A DNA stretch of 5,755 nucleotides from assembly GCA_030622585.1 (NCBI GenBank), contig JAUXFZ010000185.1, positions 1 through 5,755 of the forward strand. Reading direction: 5' to 3'. Under the pieces are notes generated by a model that was not told where the DNA came from, did no database searches, and was given only the letters and a program-made list of their open reading frames with translations. This DNA comes from Myxococcales bacterium. Its GTDB lineage: Bacteria > Myxococcota_A > Polyangia > Polyangiales > Houyiibacteriaceae. Positions within the stretch are counted from its first letter, which is position 1. Each line of letters opens with the position of its first letter. This document shows, piece by piece, positions 1-5,445 of this stretch. A program made the position numbers and the translations under genes.

Positions 1-1
1 C

Positions 2-283
2 TCCATGCTGGTTGCCGCACTGTCCTACGGTATCCCGTTGGAGTTCTTCGCGTCCACGGTGCTCGACTCGCTGCGACTCAACGACTTCATCAGCGGGGTT
101 TCGAAGACACCCTTCTTTGGCCTCCTGATCGCCATACTCGGGTGCTACTTTGGTCTGCAGACCCGCGGCGGCACCGAGGGCGTCGGCCGCTCGACCACGC
201 GCGCCGTCGTCGTCGTTTCGATCAGCATTTTGATGGCCGATGCGCTTCTCACCCAGATTTTCGTGAGCTTCGGCACTCTCTAG
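2..283 (+). CDS. MlaE-family ABC transporter permease, C-terminal part (5' end outside the window)
   Basis: The frame is open from the left edge to the TAG at 281-283, giving about 93 residues; the ATG at position 5 is probably internal rather than the true start. The residues match the C-terminal end of MlaE/YrbE permeases. A helix is followed by a short 'LNDFISGVSKTPFFG' loop, then a membrane helix ('LLIAILGCYFGL'), a glycine-rich 'GGTEGVGRSTTRAVV' turn and a last hydrophobic helix. Known family role: the inner-membrane permease of an ABC system that moves phospholipids between the inner and outer membranes, working with an ATPase (MlaF type) and an MCE-domain substrate-binding protein (MlaD type). 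Those partners are not in the window. The family call is firm; which MlaE paralogue it is, and its transport direction, cannot be judged from this fragment. Confidence 0.88.
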   Translation, partial: SMLVAALSYGIPLEFFASTVLDSLRLNDFISGVSKTPFFGLLIAILGCYFGLQTRGGTEGVGRSTTRAVVVVSISILMADALLTQIFVSFGTL

Positions 284-287
284 AGAG
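276..287. repeat. Perfect 12-base palindrome over the permease stop codon
   Basis: CTCTCTAGAGAG is identical to its own reverse complement and contains the TAG stop of the permease gene. As RNA it could form only a 4-bp stem with a CTAG loop, and no T-run follows, so it is a poor intrinsic terminator. It might be a protein-binding site or chance. It sits 39 bases (centre to centre) from a second 12-base palindrome in the same gap. Confidence 0.4.
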
Positions 288-314
288 AATCAGATCCAAA
301 TCGGGGCGTCGGAC

Positions 315-326
315 GTCGTATACGAC
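315..326. repeat. Perfect 12-base palindrome abutting the cytochrome start codon; possible operator
   Basis: GTCGTATACGAC is self-complementary and ends at the base before the ATG at 327. Dyad symmetry with a TATA centre, placed over the translation start, is compatible with a repressor-binding site or a small hairpin that hides the start. No Shine-Dalgarno-like purine run is visible upstream of the ATG. One 12-base palindrome is expected about once per window of this size, so the regulatory reading is inference. Confidence 0.35.
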
Positions 327-2477
327 ATGACTCGCTGGCTTTTCATCGGGGTGCTCCTCAGTGTGTTGGGGTGTTCGTACGGGGCGCCGCAGCCGGTCCA
401 CTCTACGGGCCACGACCTCCGCCCTTCGTTAGTGAACGCGCCGTCTCTCGACGTGTCGCGACTCGCCAATACCAAAGACTGCGCCGACTGCCACGCCGAT
501 GTCGCCTCCCACTGGATGCACAGCGCGCACGCGTATGCCTCGTTCGACAACCCCTGGTACCGCGTCAGCGTCGACCGCTTCCGCGCCGAACGAGGCAACG
601 AGGAAAGTCGGTTCTGCGCTGGCTGCCACGACCCCCTTCTTCTGCTGTCGGGCGACATCGACCAAGAGGTCGAGCCAACCAACGAGCTCGCGTACGCGGG
701 AATCACCTGCCTCGTGTGCCACAGCGTCGAGTCGACGCGTCCCGACGGCAACGCAAGCTTCACCCTCACCGGCGCGCCGGTGCTGCTTCCCGACCCGGCG
801 AGCCCCGAACAGATCGAAGCGCACCGCGCGCGACTCACGATGCAGCCCCTTCGAAGCGCTGCGCTATGCGGATCGTGCCATCGTTCCTTTTCCGGCGCCG
901 CGATCGGCAACCCCAATCACTTGCCCGGCATCGGAGACTTGGGCGACTGGGCCTCGTCGGGGTTCGCGGGCGCCGTTCAAGACCACCTCATTTCTGTCGA
1001 AAAGAACAGCTGCCAGGGCTGCCACATGCAAAGCGTCGTGGCGTCCGACGCGGAGATGGCGGGCGCGCGTGACGGAACGGTCAGCAGTCACCGCTGGGCT
1101 GCATCCCACACGGCGATGGCCGCGCAGTTGCCCGACCCGAGACACGCCCGGCAAGCGGTCGACCAGCTCGAAGGCGCGGTGGTGGTCGACATCGGTGCGG
1201 TGAGGGTCGGCCGCCGCCGCTATGTGCTCGCCGAGGAGTCGTGGATTCGGGGCGGCGAGCCATTGGTGTTCGACGTTCTGCTTGAAAACGCGGCGGCCGG
1301 GCACCGATTTCCCGGCGGGGTGCGTGACATGCACGACGTGTGGGTAGAAGTCGAGGTTCGCGACGCGGCAGGCCGGCTGCTCGCGATGTCGCGTCCGAGC
1401 GGCGACGGCAACGACGATGTCTTCGTGCTCCGCGCCACGATGCTCGATGCCGCGGCCGATCCGGAAATTCTGCATCAGGTGCATCGCTTTTCCGCACCGG
1501 CGTTCGACCGAACGCTGCCCGCTCATGACGCACAGGCGGTCCGCTACTCGATGCGCCTCCCGCGCAAGCTCGACCTCCCACTCCGAGTGAGCGCGCGTTT
1601 GCTTCACCGCAAGCACAGCCTGCAGTTTCAAGCCCTGGCCTGCGAAGCGAGCCATACCGAACGAGGGCTCGGCTTCGCTGCCGGCGCCGAGACCCACGGC
1701 AAGGTCGCCCTCGACCCGTGCCACAGGCAACCTGTCACTACGATCGGCGACGTGGCAGTGTGGATGGGGCGTGGCGCCACCGAACGCGAACCGTCCGGAG
1801 GCGCCACGCGGCTAGCCGTCGAACGACTGCTCACGCAAGCGCTTGCGCTCCTTCACGCCAAACAAGAGCACGTGCATCTGGCCAAGCCAAGCATCGATCG
1901 GGCGCTTCGATTGGCCCGCGAAGCCGAGTCGCCTCATCTGCAGGCGCAAGCGCTGGTGTTGCACGCACGGCTCTCGTCAACGCAGGGGCGACCGAACGAG
2001 GCCATCGCGTTCACGCAACGCGCCGAAGCGCTCATCGGCTCCAACTCGGTGCTCGACCGCGTGCGAGGCGATGCCTACGCGCGGGTGTGGCGCTGGGCCC
2101 AAGCAGCGGCCGCGTATCAACGCGTGACCGAAGCGTCGCCCCTCGATTCGCGCGCTTGGCGCGATCTCGCACGCGCGTACGGCAGCCTCTCCGAGGACGA
2201 AAACGCGCTTGTTGCTGCCGAAGCGGGTCTGAGACTCGCCCCCCGGAACGAGAGCCTACTGCGCAGCCGGGCCCTCGCCCTCGACGGCCTAGGGCGCCCC
2301 GAGGCGACGCAGGCCAAAGAGCGATGGCTTGCTCATCGAGCCCCCGACGCACAGCCGCGACTGCTCGCCGCCTGTGAGAAAGAACACCAGAGGTGCCGCC
2401 GAGACAGGCAACCGATACCGCACTACACCCTCTTACCTCCTCGAAAAGCGATTCACGCGAGCCTCGATCCCGGATAA
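327..2477 (+). CDS. Multihaem c-type cytochrome lipoprotein with C-terminal TPR-like region
   Basis: This 716-residue protein begins with a lipoprotein signal peptide: Arg3, a hydrophobic stretch 4-14, and a lipobox V-L-G-C ending at Cys16. Ser17 follows it, with no Asp retention signal, so outer-membrane sorting is possible. Five CxxCH haem-attachment motifs lie at residues 52-56, 97-101, 128-132, 181-185 and 229-233. Nearby histidines (62, 65, 68, 255, 261) could be axial ligands; the 'WMHSAHA' and 'HRWAASH' patterns resemble cytochrome c554-type proteins. Residues 300-480 look like the beta-rich domain often seen after such haem domains ('GHRFPGG..DMHDVWVEVEV', 325-344). Residues 495-670 are alanine-rich paired helices resembling tetratricopeptide repeats. 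The tail has Cys683 and Cys690. Likely role: periplasmic or outer-membrane electron transfer or redox chemistry; the partner is unknown. The ATG at 327 is the only start that yields the signal peptide. A permease gene lies 43 bases upstream and a small membrane-protein gene 11 bases downstream. Confidence 0.9.
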   Translation: MTRWLFIGVLLSVLGCSYGAPQPVHSTGHDLRPSLVNAPSLDVSRLANTKDCADCHADVASHWMHSAHAYASFDNPWYRVSVDRFRAERGNEESRFCAGCHDPLLLLSGDIDQEVEPTNELAYAGITCLVCHSVESTRPDGNASFTLTGAPVLLPDPASPEQIEAHRARLTMQPLRSAALCGSCHRSFSGAAIGNPNHLPGIGDLGDWASSGFAGAVQDHLISVEKNSCQGCHMQSVVASDAEMAGARDGTVSSHRWAASHTAMAAQLPDPRHARQAVDQLEGAVVVDIGAVRVGRRRYVLAEESWIRGGEPLVFDVLLENAAAGHRFPGGVRDMHDVWVEVEVRDAAGRLLAMSRPSGDGNDDVFVLRATMLDAAADPEILHQVHRFSAPAFDRTLPAHDAQAVRYSMRLPRKLDLPLRVSARLLHRKHSLQFQALACEASHTERGLGFAAGAETHGKVALDPCHRQPVTTIGDVAVWMGRGATEREPSGGATRLAVERLLTQALALLHAKQEHVHLAKPSIDRALRLAREAESPHLQAQALVLHARLSSTQGRPNEAIAFTQRAEALIGSNSVLDRVRGDAYARVWRWAQAAAAYQRVTEASPLDSRAWRDLARAYGSLSEDENALVAAEAGLRLAPRNESLLRSRALALDGLGRPEATQAKERWLAHRAPDAQPRLLAACEKEHQRCRRDRQPIPHYTLLPPRKAIHASLDPG

Positions 2478-2488
2478 GATGATCTCAT

Positions 2489-2728
2489 ATGGGCAAGCGG
2501 TATCAGAAGAAGAGTTCCACCAATAAAAAGCGCGACAAGAAGGGCCACGGCCCATCTCGCAACACGGTCGGCGGACAAACCACCGGGGTCATGGGCAACA
2601 TGGTGGGCGGGTTCCGCCGCGCTGTGGGCTCGGAGGACTCGAAAGACGGCAAGGGCATGAGTCTTCTTTGGGCCGCCGTGCTGGTCACCGCCGCCATCGC
2701 GATCATCGCCTGGAACTTCTCGCGTTAG
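2489..2728 (+). CDS. Small basic single-pass membrane protein, function unknown
   Basis: The 79-residue product starts with a strongly basic, Lys/Arg-rich segment (residues 3-18). It continues with a Gly-rich stretch containing '[12 protein letters not shown]' (36-47) that could lie along the membrane, and ends in one hydrophobic helix (about 57-76) with a very short tail. The charge distribution predicts the N-terminus in the cytoplasm. An in-frame TGA at 2480-2482 rules out a longer N-terminus. The ATG lies 11 bases after the cytochrome stop, so co-transcription is likely, although no clear Shine-Dalgarno sequence is visible. Its stop overlaps the aroC stop on the other strand. I do not recognise a named family. 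The basic head could bind RNA, DNA or anionic lipid, or tether a partner, but that is speculation. The consistent composition and tight packing support a real gene. Confidence 0.75.
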   Translation: MGKRYQKKSSTNKKRDKKGHGPSRNTVGGQTTGVMGNMVGGFRRAVGSEDSKDGKGMSLLWAAVLVTAAIAIIAWNFSR

Positions 2729-2734
2729 TCGCGA
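2720..2734. other. Overlapping convergent stop codons inside a short GC-rich hairpin
   Basis: Bases 2725-2728 (TTAG) hold both stops: TAG of the + gene and TAA of aroC on the - strand, a 4-base convergent overlap. TCGCG at 2720-2724 and CGCGA at 2730-2734 can pair around the loop TTAGT. The stem is only 5 bp with no T-run, so a bidirectional terminator is possible but weakly supported. Confidence 0.45.
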
Positions 2735-3825
2735 ATCGCCCGCCAGCGCAGCCAATGGTCCGCGAGTACGAGCGCAACCATGGCTTCCGCCATGGGAATG
2801 AATCGCGGCAACAAGCACGGGTCGTGACGGCCCGTCGTTCGAATCGTGGTGGCGTCTCCGCTCGAAGTAACGGTGTCTTGGCTACGCGGAAGGCTGCTGG
2901 TTGGCTTCACCGCGGCACGCAATACGATCGGCATGCCGCTCGAGATGCCACCCAACATGCCGCCATGCCGGTTCGAGCGCGTACGAATCACGCCCTCGGC
3001 ATCGGTCTCGAACGCATCGTTGTTTTCGCTGCCACGCGCGGTCGCGACCGAAAAGCCCGCGCCGTACTCGACACCCAACACGGCAGGCAGAGTGAACAGA
3101 GCTTTCCCGAGGTCGGCCTTGAGCTTGTCGAACACAGGTTCGCCCAAACCCGCTGGTACGTTGCGCGCCACGATCTCCGCGACGCCGCCGATCGAGTCTT
3201 GATCTTTTCGCATTTTTTCAATGAGTGCGACCATCCGCGCTGCTGCGGCTGCATCGGGACACCGAACGATATTGGGCTCGCCGTCGGGAAGCGTTTCGAC
3301 CTGTTGTAGGGTGACGCCCGCGGGAATCGTTGCCTCGATGTCCCCGACCTGCGTGACGTAGCCCAGCACCTCGCCGCCAAACGCGTGGGAAAGGAGCTTC
3401 TTGGCCACGGCACCCGCCGCCACGCGCGCGACGGTTTCGCGGGCGCTGCTTCGTCCACCACCACGGTAGTCGCGTCGACCAAATTTTGCATCGAAGGTGT
3501 AGTCGGCGTGCCCCGGGCGATACACGTCCTTGATCTTGCTGTAGTCGCGCGAGCGCTGATCTTTGTTGCGAACGAGGATCGCGATAGGTGTGCCGGTCGT
3601 CGTTCCCTCGAACACGCCGGAAAGGATCTCCGGCGCGTCGGGTTCTTGTCGCTGCGTGACGATCTTGCTCTGTCCGGGGCGGCGGCGCGCGAGGTCCGGG
3701 ACGATGTCTTCCTCTGAGAGGGGCAGACCCGGGGGACACCCATCGATGATCACCACATTGGCGGGCCCGTGGCTCTCGCCCGCGGTGGTCACGCGGAAGG
3801 CTTGGCCGAAGGTATTACCGGGCAT
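2725..3825 (-). CDS. aroC: Chorismate synthase
   Basis: Chorismate synthase makes chorismate and phosphate from 5-enolpyruvylshikimate-3-phosphate using reduced FMN. It is the last step of the shikimate pathway in the cytoplasm and feeds aromatic amino acids, folate and quinones. The 366-residue product is full length for the bacterial enzyme (about 350-390). The diagnostic motifs are present: 'TAGESHG' (14-20) with catalytic His18; 'RPGHADYTF' (103-111) with the second catalytic His106; '[12 protein letters not shown]' (120-131); '[17 protein letters not shown]' (284-300); and '[10 protein letters not shown]' (332-341). No flavin-reductase domain is fused, so it is the monofunctional type. 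The start lies 6 bases after the TGA of the upstream Cld-like gene and in the same frame, so the two are probably co-transcribed; a weak purine run overlapping that stop may act as ribosome binding site. The stop overlaps that of the convergent small gene. Confidence 0.98.
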   Translation of the reverse strand: MPGNTFGQAFRVTTAGESHGPANVVIIDGCPPGLPLSEEDIVPDLARRRPGQSKIVTQRQEPDAPEILSGVFEGTTTGTPIAILVRNKDQRSRDYSKIKDVYRPGHADYTFDAKFGRRDYRGGGRSSARETVARVAAGAVAKKLLSHAFGGEVLGYVTQVGDIEATIPAGVTLQQVETLPDGEPNIVRCPDAAAAARMVALIEKMRKDQDSIGGVAEIVARNVPAGLGEPVFDKLKADLGKALFTLPAVLGVEYGAGFSVATARGSENNDAFETDAEGVIRTRSNRHGGMLGGISSGMPIVLRAAVKPTSSLPRSQDTVTSSGDATTIRTTGRHDPCLLPRFIPMAEAMVALVLADHWLRWRAIRD

Positions 3826-3831
3826 CGGATC

Positions 3832-4605
3832 TCACTTCTGCGAGCCTGCGTGTCGGCCGATCGCGCGCCCGACGAAGAAGGGCCCCATCTGTTGGATGTA
3901 CTGGGATGTCTGCACCGTGCCACGCATCGATTGGACGACGTGCGACAGCGGGTGGAGCTCCGCGCCGATCAGCCCGATCAAGAACTCGTTGTCGTTGGTG
4001 TCGAGGCCATGGCAGGCGAGGCGCACGTCGTGTGCGAGGTCTTGCTCGCCGTAGGCGCGGCCGATCGTGGCGTGCTCGCGAAGGATGCCGCCCTTCTCTT
4101 TTCCTTCGAGCTGCTCGAACGCGCCGGTCCGGCGAAGCGGATACCACACCGCCCAGTTCCACTCGGGGTTCAGCACCGTCTGTCGGGGACGATCGAGGAG
4201 CCAGAACTCGAGGTCTTGCTCGTAGCCGCTACTGTACGTCCGCCCGATCATCGTCAGCTCGGGGCGCACAGTCCAATCACGCATGGGCTCCGCCTCGAAG
4301 AGCGGGCGAACCGCGTCGACGAAGAGCGCCGGGTCCTCCGAAAAGGTCAGAAGAGCGACTCCGCGTGGGTCGTTCGCATCCGCGTAGACGACGGCGGAAA
4401 TGTCGGTTGCCTCCAGTGCGGACAGCAACGCCTCCTGGTTGGCGGCAACCGAAGCCCCGGTTGGAACCTGAAAAACCAACAGCTGCATGAATAGCCGGCG
4501 ATCCATGAGCTGCGGCTCCCCGTCCTTGGGGGCGCCCCGTTCACGGGTGTCGATCGTTGGCAAGCCTTGCGGCGCGCCGCCGCGATGTCCTGGCGAATGA
4601 CCCAT
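3832..4605 (-). CDS. Chlorite dismutase / HemQ-superfamily haem protein
   Basis: The frame encodes up to 257 residues. Residues 35-130 resemble the N-terminal ferredoxin-like half of the Cld fold ('DRRLFMQLLVF', 'ANDPRGVALLTFSEDP', 'MIGRTYSSGYE'). Residues 150-248 match the haem-binding half: 'WAVWYPLRR' (151-159), 'REHATIGRAYG' (176-186) with His178 as likely proximal haem ligand, 'GLDTNDNEFLIGL' (200-212), and 'SMRGTVQTSQY..QMGPFFVG' (226-246). Family members include true chlorite dismutases, coprohaem decarboxylase (HemQ) and many uncharacterised haem proteins. The distal Arg (Cld) or Gln (HemQ) is not evident at the equivalent place in my by-eye alignment, so neither activity should be assumed. 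No signal peptide is seen; it is probably cytoplasmic. The start is uncertain. The first ATG (4605) adds a Pro/Gly-rich, low-similarity leader and lacks a ribosome binding site. Met34 (ATG at 4504-4506) is preceded by GGGGAG at 9 bases, just before the conserved region. aroC follows 6 bases downstream. Confidence 0.87.
   Translation of the reverse strand: MGHSPGHRGGAPQGLPTIDTRERGAPKDGEPQLMDRRLFMQLLVFQVPTGASVAANQEALLSALEATDISAVVYADANDPRGVALLTFSEDPALFVDAVRPLFEAEPMRDWTVRPELTMIGRTYSSGYEQDLEFWLLDRPRQTVLNPEWNWAVWYPLRRTGAFEQLEGKEKGGILREHATIGRAYGEQDLAHDVRLACHGLDTNDNEFLIGLIGAELHPLSHVVQSMRGTVQTSQYIQQMGPFFVGRAIGRHAGSQK
4516..4521 (-). promoter_or_regulatory. Putative ribosome binding site favouring the shorter Cld-like start
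   Basis: Read on the - strand the bases are GGGGAG, 9 bases before the ATG at 4506-4504 (Met34 of the long frame). No comparable purine run precedes the ATG at 4605. This favours a 224-residue product. If so, the divergent intergenic region grows from 57 to 156 bases. Confidence 0.45.
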
Positions 4606-4662
4606 GGGGGGCTCATAGCGCTTTTGCGGCCCTGCTGCACAGTGTAGGCTCGCTGGGCCGTC
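4606..4662. promoter_or_regulatory. Divergent intergenic region, presumed to carry promoters for both directions
   Basis: The Cld-like/aroC pair reads left and the 250-residue protein gene reads right from this gap, so promoters for both should lie here or just inside the Cld-like leader. A perfect 6-base inverted repeat, CGGCCC (4627-4632) and GGGCCG (4655-4660), has a 22-base spacer. I see no convincing -35/-10 pair on either strand. The regulatory role rests on gene orientation. Confidence 0.4.
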
Positions 4663-5415
4663 ATGATGCGCGCATTCCAGATCCTTGCTGCGATTCTCCT
4701 CCTCGGGCTTCTAGGCATCGTCGCGCTGGGCTACTCACTGAATGACCCGACACCCGAAGGCCAGGCCGGACCCGAAGCCGACGCGCTCGCCCGCTCGATG
4801 CAAGCAGCGGTCGACAAGGAGGCCTGGGATCGGACGCGCGCGGTCCGCTGGTCCTTCTTCGAGCGACACCACTACGTATGGGATCGGGAACGCGATTTAG
4901 TCGAGCTCCGATGGGGCGACTCCCGCGCCCTGTTCCGCACTGCAGATCAGAGCGGACGCGCGTGGAGCAAGGGCATCGAGCAAACCGGCGCGGACGCCTC
5001 GGAGGCTCTGCGCGCAGCGTACGCGTATTGGATCAACGACTCGTTCTGGCTCAACCCGATCGTGAAGTTCTTCGACCCCGGCGTGACGCGCGCACTGGTA
5101 CGACTCGATGGCGGTCGCGACGCACTCCTGATCAGCTACGGCTCAGGTGGCATCACACCCGGGGATGCGTATCTCTGGACACCGGGCCCGGATGGAAAGC
5201 CCGCCAGCTGGCGCATGTGGGTTCAGATCATCCCGATTGGCGGCATCGAGACCACCTGGGAGGGGTGGACGGAGCTCAGCACCGGCGCGCAGGTGTCGAC
5301 TCAACATGAAGGCTGGGGCCGCATGATGACCTTCATCACCAACGCCGAAGGCGCGGAGAGCCTGGACGCGATCGGTGCCGATCCCGGGCTATTCGACCCC
5401 TTATTTCAGGACTAG
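4663..5415 (+). CDS. Membrane-anchored or secreted protein of unknown function
   Basis: The 250-residue product has a hydrophobic N-terminal segment (residues 4-23) serving as signal peptide or anchor. Cleavage after Ala-Leu-Gly23 is plausible; there is no lipobox cysteine. The rest is a single, probably beta-rich extracytoplasmic domain with many aromatic residues: 'VRWSFFERHHYVWDRERDLVELRW' region (61-84), 'WINDSFWLNP' (123-132), 'KFFDPGVTRALV' (135-146), 'YGSGGITPGDAYLW' (159-172), 'WRMWVQIIPIGG' (183-194) and 'WEGWTEL' (199-205). The regular W/Y/G/D placement looks like a conserved domain rather than a spurious frame, and reminds me of lipoprotein-sorting-like or DUF folds, but I cannot name a family. 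An in-frame TAG at 4645-4647 limits the start to the ATG at 4663 or the adjacent one at 4666. No clear Shine-Dalgarno sequence is seen. The next gene follows 30 bases downstream on the same strand. Confidence 0.85.
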   Translation: MMRAFQILAAILLLGLLGIVALGYSLNDPTPEGQAGPEADALARSMQAAVDKEAWDRTRAVRWSFFERHHYVWDRERDLVELRWGDSRALFRTADQSGRAWSKGIEQTGADASEALRAAYAYWINDSFWLNPIVKFFDPGVTRALVRLDGGRDALLISYGSGGITPGDAYLWTPGPDGKPASWRMWVQIIPIGGIETTWEGWTELSTGAQVSTQHEGWGRMMTFITNAEGAESLDAIGADPGLFDPLFQD

Positions 5416-5445
5416 GCTCCCTCGGGCGCGTGCTAGTGTTCCCGA

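Noticed and set aside
5..283. Reading the first frame as a complete 92-residue membrane protein
   Set aside because: The frame is open upstream of the ATG to the window edge and the residues correspond only to the C-terminal part of the larger MlaE permease family.
1641..1655. Possible sixth haem site in the cytochrome (Cys439 to His443)
   Set aside because: The spacing is C-x-x-x-H with only one cysteine, not CxxCH; Cys439 and Cys465 are better read as structural or as a disulfide pair.
864..1730. Long open frame (288 codons) on the - strand inside the cytochrome gene
   Set aside because: It lies antisense to a gene with five CxxCH motifs, has an Arg/His/Ala-rich composition without domain signs, and long shadow frames are expected in GC-rich DNA.
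1718..2377. Open frame (219 codons) on the + strand overlapping the TPR part of the cytochrome
   Set aside because: Its product is extremely Arg/Ala/Ser-rich, typical of an out-of-frame reading of GC-rich coding DNA.
2452..2478. Promoter-like pair TTCACG and GATAAG before the small membrane-protein gene
   Set aside because: Each element matches the sigma-70 consensus only partly, the spacer is short (15 bases), and the position is too close to the ATG; co-transcription with the cytochrome gene explains it better.
3769..4494. Open frame (241 codons) on the + strand opposite the Cld-like gene
   Set aside because: It is antisense to a protein with clear Cld-superfamily motifs; the translated product shows no domain or export signal and no ribosome binding site.
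3832..4605. Calling the Cld-like gene a true chlorite dismutase or hemQ
   Set aside because: Only superfamily membership is supported; the distal catalytic residue is uncertain and there are no perchlorate-reduction or haem-biosynthesis genes nearby.
5422..5445. TCGGG / CCCGA inverted repeat between the last two genes as a terminator
   Set aside because: The arms are 5 bases with a 14-base loop and no T-run, and the right arm abuts the next ATG; chance is a sufficient explanation.
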